Positions 13,033 to 18,991 of a stretch of DNA of 21,784 bases are shown here, piece by piece; within the stretch, counting starts at the first letter, position 1; every line of letters starts with the position of its first letter. The notes under the pieces are model-generated. The model was not told the origin of the DNA and ran no database searches. It worked only from the letters and a program-made list of their open reading frames with translations. The stretch is from a virus. The position numbers and the translations under genes were made by a program. The stretch covers positions 1 to 21,784 of the IMG/VR virus record IMGVR_UViG_3300042288_001301, one strand, 5' to 3'.

Positions 13033-13788
13033 ATGGCCCGTCCAGATATTTCTTTTGAAAGCACCGAGCAGCAGTTGGAATACAGCCTGAAGGTGCTCAC
13101 ACAAGCAGGCTTCACTCCATTGCAAATTGAACGCATTCGCAATGAAGTGGGTGTTGGTAAAAACAAGATTCCTTACGACAAGGAAAGCACCGGCTGGCGA
13201 CGGTTCATGGTGCAAGAACTTCTTGCTGCTCGCATGAGCAATAGGCAAATCTCTGAAGTGCTCAATCTGTCCAAGGAAACGGTTAATGCCGACAGGAAGC
13301 ATAATCGTGACATTTGGACCCAGGAAATCCTTAAAAGTCAAGACACATGGCGGGCGCAATTACTTCGTGAACAGGCAGAGCTTAAAGAGATGGCAGTACA
13401 AGGCTTTCATGCCAGCAAGAAAAAGCGCATTACTACTACCAACGATCGCACTAATGAAACCACCACGAGAACCGAGGAAACGGCTGGAGAAAGTAGCTTT
13501 TTGACAGTCGCAAAAGGCTGCCTTGAGCAGCAAGCTAAAATCCTTGGTCTGTTTGACATTAAGCCCCAGCAAGAAGAGAAAAGCGGCTACAAGAACTTTT
13601 TGGATAGTCTTTCGTCTCAAATTGCCAAGATCAAAGAGGCAGAACAAACAGCTACAGACCGTGCTGTGGCCATTGAAGCCAAGGCAGAATTTGATGAAAA
13701 TGGCGAACCCACTGGTCAAAGCAGGCCAATGCTTTCAGCATACGTTGAAAACGACGAGGACGATGAAAGCGAAGATGATGAAGAATAA
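13033..13788 (+). CDS. Helix-turn-helix protein, terminase-small-subunit-like
   Basis: 251 residues. A predicted helix-turn-helix lies at about 62-88 (LLAARMSNRQISEVLNLS, then KETVNADRKH), preceded by a WRRFMVQELL helix. The middle is helical with LLREQAELKEMAV and a Thr/Arg-rich loop. A later block (about 155-180) reads FLTVAKGCLEQQAKILGLFD, a pattern I associate with small terminase subunits. The C-terminus is strongly acidic (NDEDDESEDDEE). It would bind DNA, perhaps at a packaging or regulatory site. No large terminase gene follows in this window, so a regulator or replication role is equally possible. Confidence 0.65.
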   Translation: MARPDISFESTEQQLEYSLKVLTQAGFTPLQIERIRNEVGVGKNKIPYDKESTGWRRFMVQELLAARMSNRQISEVLNLSKETVNADRKHNRDIWTQEILKSQDTWRAQLLREQAELKEMAVQGFHASKKKRITTTNDRTNETTTRTEETAGESSFLTVAKGCLEQQAKILGLFDIKPQQEEKSGYKNFLDSLSSQIAKIKEAEQTATDRAVAIEAKAEFDENGEPTGQSRPMLSAYVENDEDDESEDDEE

Positions 13789-13857
13789 TTTCTTTGTGAT
13801 GTGCCCCTTGACAATGGCGCACCCAACAGGCACACTGGCATTGCCCCTCACTTTCCC

Positions 13858-14316
13858 ATGGACTTTTCTAGCGTTAACGATTTCCTAAAGAAAGCCACCT
13901 CGGCTAAAAACCAAGAGCGCCAGGTGATTGATGATGAGCTCGACCCGTTTCTTTCAGATCCGGCCACTTTTGGTGTGACGCCTGAACTGGCAAGGACCAT
14001 TGATGGCTTGAAGCACAAATATGGCGATGAAGCTTTCCGTCAAATTGGCATCTTCTGCCTAGGAAAATGGCTAGAAGTTCATCAGGAAATATTGAACCAG
14101 CACATTGAAAACGACGCAATGGATGGAGCGTTGTTGACAATGAATGACATCAGCAAGCTGACACTAACCATTCAAACCGTTGATGGCATTGGCAGTTTTG
14201 GTGGTGATGAAGATTGGAAGCGCATGCTGAAAAACAGCGTTGGGCAAGCGTTTCTGGAACACCTTGAAGAAGATGGTCTTGACCCTATGTCCTTTTTTGG
14301 CAGGAGGAAATCATGA
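13858..14316 (+). CDS. Hypothetical helical phage protein
   Basis: 152 residues from ATG 13858 (MDFSSVNDFLKKATSAKNQ), chosen because a pyrimidine-rich CCTCACTTTCCC precedes it as for other genes here; a GTG at 13801 would add 19 low-complexity residues. The protein is mostly helical with LARTIDGLKHKYGDEAFRQI in the middle and an acidic C-terminal helix ending MSFFGRRKS. The family is not recognised. Its stop overlaps the next ATG (ATGA). Confidence 0.75.
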   Translation: MDFSSVNDFLKKATSAKNQERQVIDDELDPFLSDPATFGVTPELARTIDGLKHKYGDEAFRQIGIFCLGKWLEVHQEILNQHIENDAMDGALLTMNDISKLTLTIQTVDGIGSFGGDEDWKRMLKNSVGQAFLEHLEEDGLDPMSFFGRRKS

Positions 14317-14486
14317 TCAACAGCAACGTGATGGACACTTACGCCATCTACTTTGAAGACGGTGATCAGTTTTCACTGACGGCCAAAGACAGCTTCTATG
14401 CCCATCAAATGGCTTTAGAACTCGTGCCCAACAAAAAGGTGGTCAAGATAGAAAAGCTTGGGCAACAAGAGGGTGGTGAACCATGA
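14313..14486 (+). CDS. 57-residue hypothetical protein
   Basis: ATG 14313 has a strong Shine-Dalgarno, AGGAGG at 14302-14307, five bases upstream, and overlaps the previous stop. The protein has a strand-helix look: MINSNVMDTYAIYFEDGDQ, then SLTAKDSFYAHQMALELVP and KKVVKIEKLG. It ends in an ATGA overlap with the next gene. The alternating pattern suggests a small beta-alpha-beta domain. No family recognised. Confidence 0.75.
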   Translation: MINSNVMDTYAIYFEDGDQFSLTAKDSFYAHQMALELVPNKKVVKIEKLGQQEGGEP

Positions 14487-14827
14487 CTTCCCCATCGCTC
14501 CCTCCCATGATTAGCCTTTGCATTCCACCAGTGCTTAAGGCTGAAGCAGAGCGCTTGGCTGCTGAAGAGCCATCGGTGCATCCAGCATGGAGCAAGATTT
14601 CAGCACGAGGCAAGCACTTTGTTCTTCGCACTTCCTCCATTGAAGACATTGAAGAAGTGGCCGACTGGGCGCGATCATGGCTGACAGAGCCTGCAGAGCC
14701 TCTAGACAAGGCTCGTAGGCAGGCTTTTCAGAACGTTGTAGAGCGAGCAGGGCGCCATGTGCATTTGGCTCCCATTGGCTCTTGCCACTTCCTGGCAACT
14801 GGCTGGAAGCGCAAGGAAAGCCAGTAA
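14483..14827 (+). CDS. 114-residue hypothetical protein
   Basis: MTSPSLPPMISLCIPPVLKA begins a helical protein with ERLAAEEPSVHPAWSKI, a central SIEDIEEVADWARSWL helix (about 52-67) and a basic RRQAFQNVVERAGRHVH segment. It ends GWKRKESQ. Start overlaps the stop of the upstream gene. No family recognised. It is the last gene of the coupled run starting at 13858; a likely promoter follows at 14857. Confidence 0.7.
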   Translation: MTSPSLPPMISLCIPPVLKAEAERLAAEEPSVHPAWSKISARGKHFVLRTSSIEDIEEVADWARSWLTEPAEPLDKARRQAFQNVVERAGRHVHLAPIGSCHFLATGWKRKESQ

Positions 14828-14856
14828 CACATAAGGACAAGTGATGGTTCCAGGGA

Positions 14857-14886
14857 TTGACAGGGCCTGGGGCTAGGCGGCAGTAT
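14857..14886 (+). promoter_or_regulatory. Possible promoter with consensus -35
   Basis: TTGACA (14857-14862), 18 bases, CAGTAT (14881-14886). It lies in the 83-base gap before the gene at 14911. GC-rich flanks (AGGGA before and GGGCCT after) resemble the TTGACC boxes at 18236 and 18997. Confidence 0.45.
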
Positions 14887-14910
14887 TGGCAAGTGTTCTT
14901 CACCACCACC

Positions 14911-15246
14911 ATGACCACCATCATTGATCAGCGAGCTTACGGCACCAATGCCTTCGTCAAGTATGACTACGGCATGCAAATTGTTATGAACGCAGGATCC
15001 CCTTGCGTGGAATGGAGCTTTCGCGTGAAAGATTTGCAGCAGTGGCTTACCACCTTGGAAGAAACCATGGTGAGAGAAGAGAATGCTGGCAATCGTCGTG
15101 ATCTGGAAAGCATGTATTTCAGCCTTAAGGCTGCTCACAATCTCCATTTGAAGCAACACAAAGAGATTGTCACTGAAGCGCCCACGGCTGATGATCTTCT
15201 GGCTTACTTGGCTGACTATGCCGCTGCCGTGGGAGGACAAGGCTGA
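14911..15246 (+). CDS. 111-residue hypothetical protein
   Basis: Starts MTTIIDQRAYGTNAFVKYD after a CU/CA-rich leader; an upstream in-frame start (14857) would add 18 residues across the putative promoter. It has strands (MQIVMNAGSPCVEWSFRVK), then a helical DLQQWLTTLEETMVREE segment and an Ala-rich C-terminal helix. Function unknown. A GGAGGA near its 3' end serves as Shine-Dalgarno for the next gene. Confidence 0.7.
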   Translation: MTTIIDQRAYGTNAFVKYDYGMQIVMNAGSPCVEWSFRVKDLQQWLTTLEETMVREENAGNRRDLESMYFSLKAAHNLHLKQHKEIVTEAPTADDLLAYLADYAAAVGGQG

Positions 15247-15611
15247 TGACTGATTCCTTTATCGCACCACCGCCGGAGCTGATGCAGCAGTGGTGGGAGC
15301 AAGCCGATCAGTATCAAGACGATCCAAAGACTTACTTCGACTTTATAGTTACCGAAGTAGCCCAATGGGGCGCCGACCAAGAACTGGAGGCGTGCTGTGA
15401 ATTATTAAGACAATTCGGTTCTAATGAAACACTGCCAAGACTTCAACGTGTTCGTCGACCCGAGCCGCCGAGCTTGAAGGAAGAAGCACTCAAGGGATTT
15501 GACACTATAGCGAGCATTGTCCTTGACGAATATAGTGGAACTACATTCTACGAGCAATATAAAAAGGTTACTGATACCGTCATCCGCGCACTGGAGGCGC
15601 TACCTGAATGA
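15246..15611 (+). CDS. Picocyanobacterial-type hypothetical protein (PPPELxxQW family)
   Basis: 121 residues. Start ATG 15246 shares a base with the previous stop (TGATG), with GGAGGA eight bases upstream. The N-terminus FIAPPPELMQQWWEQAD and the central WGADQELEACCELLRQFG are features I recall from a family of short hypothetical proteins in marine and freshwater Synechococcus and their phages. This is the best hint at the host. The rest contains RRPEPPSLKEEALKGFD and a C-terminal helix. Function is not known. Confidence 0.8.
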   Translation: MTDSFIAPPPELMQQWWEQADQYQDDPKTYFDFIVTEVAQWGADQELEACCELLRQFGSNETLPRLQRVRRPEPPSLKEEALKGFDTIASIVLDEYSGTTFYEQYKKVTDTVIRALEALPE

Positions 15612-15877
15612 CTGAACTATCACCACAAGCGCAGGCGGTGTTGGATGCAGTGGCCTCCCAAATGGAAGGCGAATGGATCTCTCCTGACTTCATTCCCTAT
15701 GAAGCAAAGAAAATCGCCGCCGCCCTGCGGGCTGCTGCTCATCAGGTGGTGCCGGAGCCTCCGATGATCGTTGAGGGTGGTCGCACTTATGAGGAAGCGT
15801 GGACCGCCACCGTCCATGACGACATTCGCCGCCGTTTTCTCGCCATCGCCGCCGAGCTGGAGGGTGGCAATGACTGA
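15608..15877 (+). CDS. Picocyanobacterial-type hypothetical protein, 89 residues
   Basis: MTELSPQAQAVLDAVASQM opens the protein; the centre has KKIAAALRAAAHQVVPEP, and the end is RRFLAIAAELEGGND. I recall a similar N-terminus plus AAALRAAA-x-QVVP and LAIAAELEGG in short Synechococcus proteins that occur next to the two families flanking this gene. ATG 15608 overlaps the upstream stop (ATGA) with GGAGG (15593-15597) 10 bases before it. Function is unknown. The Ala/Gly/GC-rich composition is unlike the AT-richer phage genes around. Confidence 0.75.
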   Translation: MTELSPQAQAVLDAVASQMEGEWISPDFIPYEAKKIAAALRAAAHQVVPEPPMIVEGGRTYEEAWTATVHDDIRRRFLAIAAELEGGND

Positions 15878-16226
15878 CTTCCGTGCGCTGTGCGCTGAGC
15901 TGGTTGAGCTAGATCAAGCAGAGCCAGGCGATTACGCCAACTGGAGGCAAAACTGGAACGCTGCCATAGCCCGCGCCCGCGCCGCGCTGGAGGCCCAGCC
16001 CGAGCCGCAGGGGCCGACCCAGGCTGAACTTAGAACTTTTGCTTGTAAGTGGTGGCACTCATTTGGTTTCGTTAAAAACAAAGCGACTTGTACTTGGGTA
16101 ATTGATCAGATTGCGCCAGAGCATTTTGTTGATTTCTCTCGCGATCTACTTGCCCGCTGGGGCCGCCCCGCCATCGAGCCGGTGCCGGTGAGCGAGCCCC
16201 TGCCGGGGCCCGAGGGGAACATGTGA
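15870..16226 (+). CDS. Picocyanobacterial-type hypothetical protein (DFRALCAEL family), probably shortened
   Basis: 118 residues from ATG 15870, with GGAGGG at 15859-15864 five bases upstream, and an 8-base overlap with the previous gene. It begins MTDFRALCAELVELDQAE, has an Ala/Arg-rich helix (ARARAALEAQPEPQGPTQ) and near the end LLARWGRPAIEPVPVSEPLP. I recall family members in Synechococcus with the same ending that continue much further into a Trp-rich domain; here the frame stops at GPEGNM, so it is probably cut short. The ends are GC-rich while 16030-16110 is AT-rich, a mosaic look. Confidence 0.75.
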   Translation: MTDFRALCAELVELDQAEPGDYANWRQNWNAAIARARAALEAQPEPQGPTQAELRTFACKWWHSFGFVKNKATCTWVIDQIAPEHFVDFSRDLLARWGRPAIEPVPVSEPLPGPEGNM

Positions 16227-16456
16227 TGACCCAAGAGCCTGATTTTCGCGCATTATGCGCCAAACTCATGGACCGATGGACTAAAGGAAAAGACTATTGG
16301 TCTGTTCTAGCTCAAATCCAAAGCGCACTAGCTTATGATCCTCGTAACGACGACGACTACGACTCCTACGAATACGCTACAGAACCTATTCCCTATGACA
16401 CAACATGGGCGAAAACAAACCCCCCTGACGATGGAGGAATGGAAGGAACTATATGA
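16226..16456 (+). CDS. Tandem paralogue of the preceding DFRALCA protein
   Basis: 76 residues from ATG 16226 (TGATG overlap with the upstream stop; a GTG at 16223 is in frame). Its start MTQEPDFRALCAKLMDRWT matches the preceding protein's MTDFRALCAELVELDQAE at the DFRALCA(E/K)L core. This points to a duplication followed by divergence. The rest is acidic and Tyr/Asp-rich (RNDDDYDSYEYATEP) and ends GGMEGTI. It is AT-richer than its neighbour. Function is unknown. Confidence 0.7.
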   Translation: MTQEPDFRALCAKLMDRWTKGKDYWSVLAQIQSALAYDPRNDDDYDSYEYATEPIPYDTTWAKTNPPDDGGMEGTI

Positions 16457-16499
16457 ATGGTACGTTTACATTCTGTATCGAAATGCTGTTGACTATTAA
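16431..16499 (+). CDS. Possible 22-residue peptide at the end of the run
   Basis: A frame from ATG 16431 overlaps the end of the previous gene and encodes MEEWKELYEWYVYILYRNA plus VDY, stopping 2 bases before the terminator stem. Composition is Trp/Tyr-rich and helical. It may be real, or the tail of a decayed gene. Weak evidence. Confidence 0.25.
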   Translation: MEEWKELYEWYVYILYRNAVDY

Positions 16500-16501
16500 C
16501 T

Positions 16502-16523
16502 AAGGGCCGTAAGGCCCTTTTTT
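16502..16523 (+). terminator. Strong intrinsic terminator
   Basis: AAGGGCC (16502-16508) pairs with GGCCCTT (16513-16519) around GTAA and is followed by TTTT, a near-perfect rho-independent terminator closing the 12152-16499 run. Confidence 0.9.
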
Positions 16524-16560
16524 CTTGCCTAATCACGCCCCGCCTATTGCAAGACAAAAG

Positions 16561-16582
16561 AAAAGAGGAGCTTTCGCTCCTC
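16561..16582 (-). terminator. Minus-strand intrinsic terminator with GAAA loop
   Basis: GAGGAGC (16565-16571) pairs with GCTCCTC (16576-16582). On the minus strand the loop is GAAA and the stem is followed by TTTTCTTTT. It implies a transcript arriving from the right on the minus strand. Confidence 0.75.
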
Positions 16583-16587
16583 CTTCT

Positions 16588-16695
16588 TTACAAGCCTCCG
16601 ATGAGCTTCTTTTCTTGGCGCATCTTCAACCAAGAGAATGGAAACCTCACTCGCCCAATGCGCGATGGAGGCCCTTGCGGAATCCTCCTTTCCAT
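16588..16695 (-). CDS. Possible 35-residue basic peptide
   Basis: Frame from ATG 16695 to a TAA at 16588-16590, ending 5 bases before the minus-strand terminator stem. It reads MERRIPQGPPSRIGRVRFP, then FSWLKMRQEKKLIGGL, strongly basic. The good terminator in the right orientation is the main support, because no other minus-strand gene is seen upstream. The rest of 16524-16877 shows no convincing gene. It could instead be an antisense or non-coding transcript. Confidence 0.3.
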   Translation of the reverse strand: MERRIPQGPPSRIGRVRFPFSWLKMRQEKKLIGGL

Positions 16696-16834
16696 TCAAA
16701 CCCGTCCACCCTCACGGCTCAAAGAGGAGGTTGTTACGCCTCAGGACCGACTTGCTTGGAAAGCATAGCACCTCCTGCGTCGAAACAGGCCATTGGCAAT
16801 GGAAGGGAGAAATGTGGTACGGTGAACACTGTCA

Positions 16835-16846
16835 GGAGGCGACTCC
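16835..16846 (+). repeat. Diverged GCGA-loop hairpin upstream of the rlpA-like gene
   Basis: GGAG (16835-16838), loop GCGA (16839-16842), CTCC (16843-16846), followed by a mostly pyrimidine 31-base spacer to the ATG at 16878. It has the same GNRA-type loop as the four GAGGC hairpins at 18274-20532, with a shorter stem. Confidence 0.4.
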
Positions 16847-16877
16847 CTGACCCTCGCTATTTACTTTCTCTTTACAA

Positions 16878-17237
16878 ATGCTTCGTTTCTTTTCCATTGC
16901 TTCCATTGCTCTCAGCGCCTTGGCGCCCCTTGCAGTGGAGGCTAAATCGTCGTGCGGCACTGCCAGCTACTATGGTCTCAATGATGGCTTTGCAGGCCGT
17001 CTCACTGCCAACGGAGAGCGCTTCGTTCCCTCCAGGCTTACCACTGCCCATCCATCGCTTCCTTTTGGCACCAGGCTTCGCGTGACTAACCAAAACAACG
17101 GCAGGAGCGTTGTGGTTAGCGTGAATGATCGTGGCCCCTACTATGGCAGCCGCATCATTGATCTTTCTCATGGGGCGTTTGCTCAAATCGCCAGCACCAG
17201 TCAGGGACTTGCCAGTGTCTGTATCAGCAGGCTGTAA
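16878..17237 (+). CDS. RlpA-like secreted protein (double-psi beta-barrel)
   Basis: 119 residues. A signal peptide covers about 1-22 (LRFFSIASIALSALAPLAV, then EA). The mature part is essentially one RlpA domain: CGTASYYG (26-33), GRLTANGERF (40-49, Glu47), TAHPSLPFGTRLRVTN (56-71, His58) and VVVSVNDRGPYYGSRIIDLS (78-97, Asp84). Glu, His and Asp occur at the positions I associate with RlpA lytic transglycosylase activity, which cuts glycan strands lacking stem peptides. It probably acts in the periplasm on the cell wall, for lysis or superinfection control. It lacks the SPOR domain of many host RlpA proteins. A terminator follows. Confidence 0.87.
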   Translation: MLRFFSIASIALSALAPLAVEAKSSCGTASYYGLNDGFAGRLTANGERFVPSRLTTAHPSLPFGTRLRVTNQNNGRSVVVSVNDRGPYYGSRIIDLSHGAFAQIASTSQGLASVCISRL

Positions 17238-17256
17238 TTCTTAGCGCAAGCTCTGC

Positions 17257-17290
17257 AAGGCGTCCCTCGACTGGGGGGCGTCTTTTTTTT
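17257..17290 (+). terminator. Intrinsic terminator after the rlpA-like gene
   Basis: AAGGCGTCCC (17257-17266) pairs, with two G-T pairs, to GGGGCGTCTT (17275-17284), followed by an uninterrupted T-run to 17290. Confidence 0.85.
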
Positions 17291-17322
17291 GCGTTACATT
17301 GACTTGGCTAATTTCGTTTTCA

Positions 17323-17736
17323 ATGCAATTAGAGTTAATTCCTGGAATTGGAGAATGCTTTTCGGACTGCATTGCGACAAAAGAATGCAGCACCTGTCGT
17401 CGTCGATTGCCGGAAAATTGCTTTGAAGTAAATTATTTGAACTTAAAAGGACAACCTCGCTACTCATCGCGTTGCAATAGCTGCAAAAAGAACGCTATAG
17501 ATCACCTTAAAAAATTAAAAAAAATACATCCCCCACCGCCGAAGGGAACGCTTTGTGCAGTACCTGGCTGCGTAAGACTAGGCACATGCCTTGATCATGA
17601 TCATAATTCTGGAAGGGCTCGTGGATATATCTGCGGTCCTCATAATTCCGCTTTTGCTTACTGCAATGATTCTGTTGGTGGAGTACAGGCACTTTTGGAA
17701 TACGCGCAGCAATGGGAGGCTAAAGGGTCTGGCTAA
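17323..17736 (+). CDS. Recombination endonuclease VII family protein
   Basis: 137 residues from ATG 17323; a TTG at 17299 would add eight. The C-terminal half has the endonuclease VII core: Cys pair LCAVPGCV (77-84), catalytic CLDHDHNSGRARGYIC (89-104, Asp91-His92 to His94) and CGPHNSAFAY (104-113, Asn108), ending in the typical GGVQALLEYA helix. An extra N-terminal zinc ribbon (CSTC 22-25, CNSC 51-54) precedes it. T4 gp49 and relatives resolve Holliday junctions and trim branched DNA before packaging. It stands alone between a terminator and a new promoter. It is AT-rich compared with its neighbours, which could mark recent acquisition. Confidence 0.9.
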   Translation: MQLELIPGIGECFSDCIATKECSTCRRRLPENCFEVNYLNLKGQPRYSSRCNSCKKNAIDHLKKLKKIHPPPPKGTLCAVPGCVRLGTCLDHDHNSGRARGYICGPHNSAFAYCNDSVGGVQALLEYAQQWEAKGSG

Positions 17737-17780
17737 CTTTGTAATAGTCCTTTACAAACCCCGCAGGATCCGGCCGATCG

Positions 17781-17786
17781 TGTAAT
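17781..17786 (+). promoter_or_regulatory. Possible -10 box (TGTAAT)
   Basis: TGTAAT lies 23 bases before the ATG at 17810, with a pyrimidine-rich leader between. No clear -35 is visible. An inverted repeat TTTGTAA/TTACAAA (17738-17744, 17752-17758) sits just upstream. Confidence 0.35.
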
Positions 17787-17809
17787 GTGCTCTCGTCGCC
17801 TCGCTTCCG

Positions 17810-18007
17810 ATGAACAACCTCCCCTCCATTGTTTCTTTCTTCTCCATCTCCTGTGGCATGAGTATGCTCACTCTGGCCGCCTTAGTGCATACGCCCGAGC
17901 CGCAAGATAGCCCGGCAATGCTTCGCCAATGCCTAAACATTCACCCTGAGCGCTATTGCCGCCTCACTTACGCTCCGTCTACAGTGAAGGCAATGGAAAG
18001 TAAGTGA
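17810..18007 (+). CDS. 65-residue protein with signal peptide or membrane anchor
   Basis: MNNLPSIVSFFSISCGMSML, then TLAALV, forms a hydrophobic N-terminal segment to about residue 26. The remainder is a small polar domain with EPQDSPAMLRQCLNIHPERY and CRLTYAPSTV. The C-x-x-H-P-E-R-Y-C-R block seems conserved in similar small cyanophage proteins as I recall them. It is probably secreted or membrane-anchored with one disulphide. Its stop overlaps the next ATG (TGATG). Function unknown. Confidence 0.65.
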   Translation: MNNLPSIVSFFSISCGMSMLTLAALVHTPEPQDSPAMLRQCLNIHPERYCRLTYAPSTVKAMESK

Positions 18008-18213
18008 TGTTTGAGCCTGGCGCAATTGTTGATCTCAACGACCACATCTTTGGCTGGAGAGGACAATATAAAGTGCTCCCTAAGAAGGCAGAAACCTCCC
18101 TAGTCAAGATTAAGAATCTGGGGACAAACAGTGAGCAGTTTGTCAGTGCTGACAGGCTTCGCAGGAGTCGTTTGTCACAATTCTTCATCAAGGGCCTTGC
18201 GCCTAAACGATAA
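18007..18213 (+). CDS. 68-residue small beta-rich hypothetical protein
   Basis: Starts MFEPGAIVDLNDHIFGWRG at ATG 18007; a GTG at 18004 is an alternative. The pattern PGAIVDLNDHIFGWRGQYKV, followed by SLVKIKNLGTNSEQFVSADR, suggests a small SH3- or KOW-like barrel. A basic end (RRSRLSQFF, then LAPKR) could bind RNA or DNA. It is coupled to the upstream membrane or secreted protein by a one-base overlap. Function unknown. Confidence 0.65.
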   Translation: MFEPGAIVDLNDHIFGWRGQYKVLPKKAETSLVKIKNLGTNSEQFVSADRLRRSRLSQFFIKGLAPKR

Positions 18214-18235
18214 ACAACTCTGATGGTTCAGGGGC

Positions 18236-18264
18236 TTGACCGGGGCTCCGTCCATGGGCATTAT
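18236..18264 (+). promoter_or_regulatory. Promoter of hairpin cassette 1
   Basis: TTGACC (18236-18241), 17 bases, CATTAT (18259-18264). The predicted start of transcription falls at about 18271, the first base of the AAC preceding the hairpin, so the RNA would begin with the hairpin. Confidence 0.55.
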
Positions 18265-18273
18265 GGCTTCAAC

Positions 18274-18287
18274 GAGGCGCGAGCCTC
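18274..18287 (+). repeat. 5' leader hairpin, copy 1 (GAGGC-GCGA-GCCTC)
   Basis: Stem GAGGC/GCCTC with loop GCGA, preceded by AAC. A 16-base pyrimidine spacer with one A (18288-18303) leads to ATG 18304. Only the plus-strand RNA gives a GNRA-type loop. Confidence 0.85.
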
Positions 18288-18303
18288 TCATTCCTTTCTT
18301 TCC

Positions 18304-18609
18304 ATGACCACCTACCTCCTCGGCTACGCAACCAAAACCCCCATCGTGCGCGGTTTCCTTCGCCACGCTGGTAGCAGCATCGTCAGCGTGGAATTCGTCA
18401 AGGCTGACGGCAGCCTCCGCAAGATCCAATTCAATCCTTGCGACCGCCAGGAAATCAAAGGCACTGGCAAGCCCTCTACCAATGCTTCCATTGTTCGCTG
18501 CCGCGACTTTGCAGTGGCCCGCAAGGATGGGCAGGGCGCTTGGCGTTCCTTTGACTGCGAGCGTGTGGTGAGCATCACTGCCAAAGGCGAGACGCTGGTG
18601 CTGGCCTGA
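18304..18609 (+). CDS. Hairpin-cassette gene 1: small SH3-barrel-like protein (DUF2693-like)
   Basis: 101 residues from ATG 18304 (MTTYLLGYATKTPIVRGFL). The longer in-frame start at 18223 would put the promoter and hairpin inside the coding sequence. The pattern VSVEFVKADGSLRKIQFNP (28-46), later WRSFDCERVVSITAKGET (81-98), resembles small phage proteins with an SH3-like barrel (DUF2693-type), in which K-x-DG-x-R and WRSF are typical. Codons are strongly C-ending, unlike the AT-richer genes upstream, which suggests high expression. Function unknown. Confidence 0.75.
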   Translation: MTTYLLGYATKTPIVRGFLRHAGSSIVSVEFVKADGSLRKIQFNPCDRQEIKGTGKPSTNASIVRCRDFAVARKDGQGAWRSFDCERVVSITAKGETLVLA

Positions 18610-18630
18610 TCGTTTGTAAACAATTGTGAC

Positions 18631-18650
18631 AGGGGCCAATCCAGGCCCCT
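18631..18650 (+). terminator. Terminator-like hairpin between cassettes 1 and 2
   Basis: AGGGGCC (18631-18637) pairs with GGCCCCT (18644-18650) around AATCCA. Only a weak T-rich stretch follows (CTGTCCTGTATTGTT), which merges with the next -10 box. Confidence 0.6.
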
Positions 18651-18658
18651 CTGTCCTG

Positions 18659-18664
18659 TATTGT
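18659..18664 (+). promoter_or_regulatory. -10 box of hairpin cassette 2
   Basis: TATTGT ends 8 bases before the hairpin stem, compared with 9 bases in the three other copies. No -35 is obvious; the terminator hairpin occupies that place. Confidence 0.45.
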
Positions 18665-18672
18665 TCTCTCAC

Positions 18673-18686
18673 GAGGCGCGAGCCTC
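18673..18686 (+). repeat. 5' leader hairpin, copy 2 (GAGGC-GCGA-GCCTC)
   Basis: Identical 14 bases, preceded by CAC rather than AAC. An 18-base spacer with no purine at all (18687-18704) leads to ATG 18705. Confidence 0.85.
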
Positions 18687-18704
18687 TCCTTTCCTTTCCT
18701 TCCC

Positions 18705-18965
18705 ATGGCAACCATTCCCACTGTCCACCTCAACGGCACCGGCTTCACCGATCTGCGCGACGGCTACGCTGCTGCGTACGATGCCATTGACAAGGCCATT
18801 GACGCCCTGGCGAAAGCCGAGCTCAATGGGAGGGATTTCTATCCGCAGGGCCCTGATGCCTACTATCACGCTCGCAAGGAGCGCGATCAGGCCTTCTACC
18901 GCCTGCATGCTGTTCACGACTACGTGGGCGAGATGCTGGCTGGCATTTGCGACCAACAGCGCTGA
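18705..18965 (+). CDS. Hairpin-cassette gene 2: hypothetical helical protein
   Basis: 86 residues. MATIPTVHLNGTGFTDLRDG begins a strand-then-helix pattern, followed by an Ala-rich helix (AIDKAIDALAKAELNGRDF) and YPQGPDAYYHARKERDQAFY. I recall unrelated phages coding small proteins with HLNGT near the start, GRD-x-YPQGP in the middle and a final helix, so this is a known but uncharacterised family. Codons are strongly C-ending. Function unknown. Confidence 0.8.
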   Translation: MATIPTVHLNGTGFTDLRDGYAAAYDAIDKAIDALAKAELNGRDFYPQGPDAYYHARKERDQAFYRLHAVHDYVGEMLAGICDQQR

Positions 18966-18991
18966 AGCGCCAAAGCGTGAAGCTTTGTAAC

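Noticed and set aside
16525-17085. Plus-strand frame of 186 residues before and across the rlpA-like gene
   Set aside because: Runs through the minus-strand terminator, the GCGA hairpin and the RlpA signal peptide in another frame; composition looks random.
18175-18711. Minus-strand frame of 178 residues
   Set aside because: Antisense to cassette gene 1 and its promoter and hairpin modules; part of its length comes from the repeats themselves.
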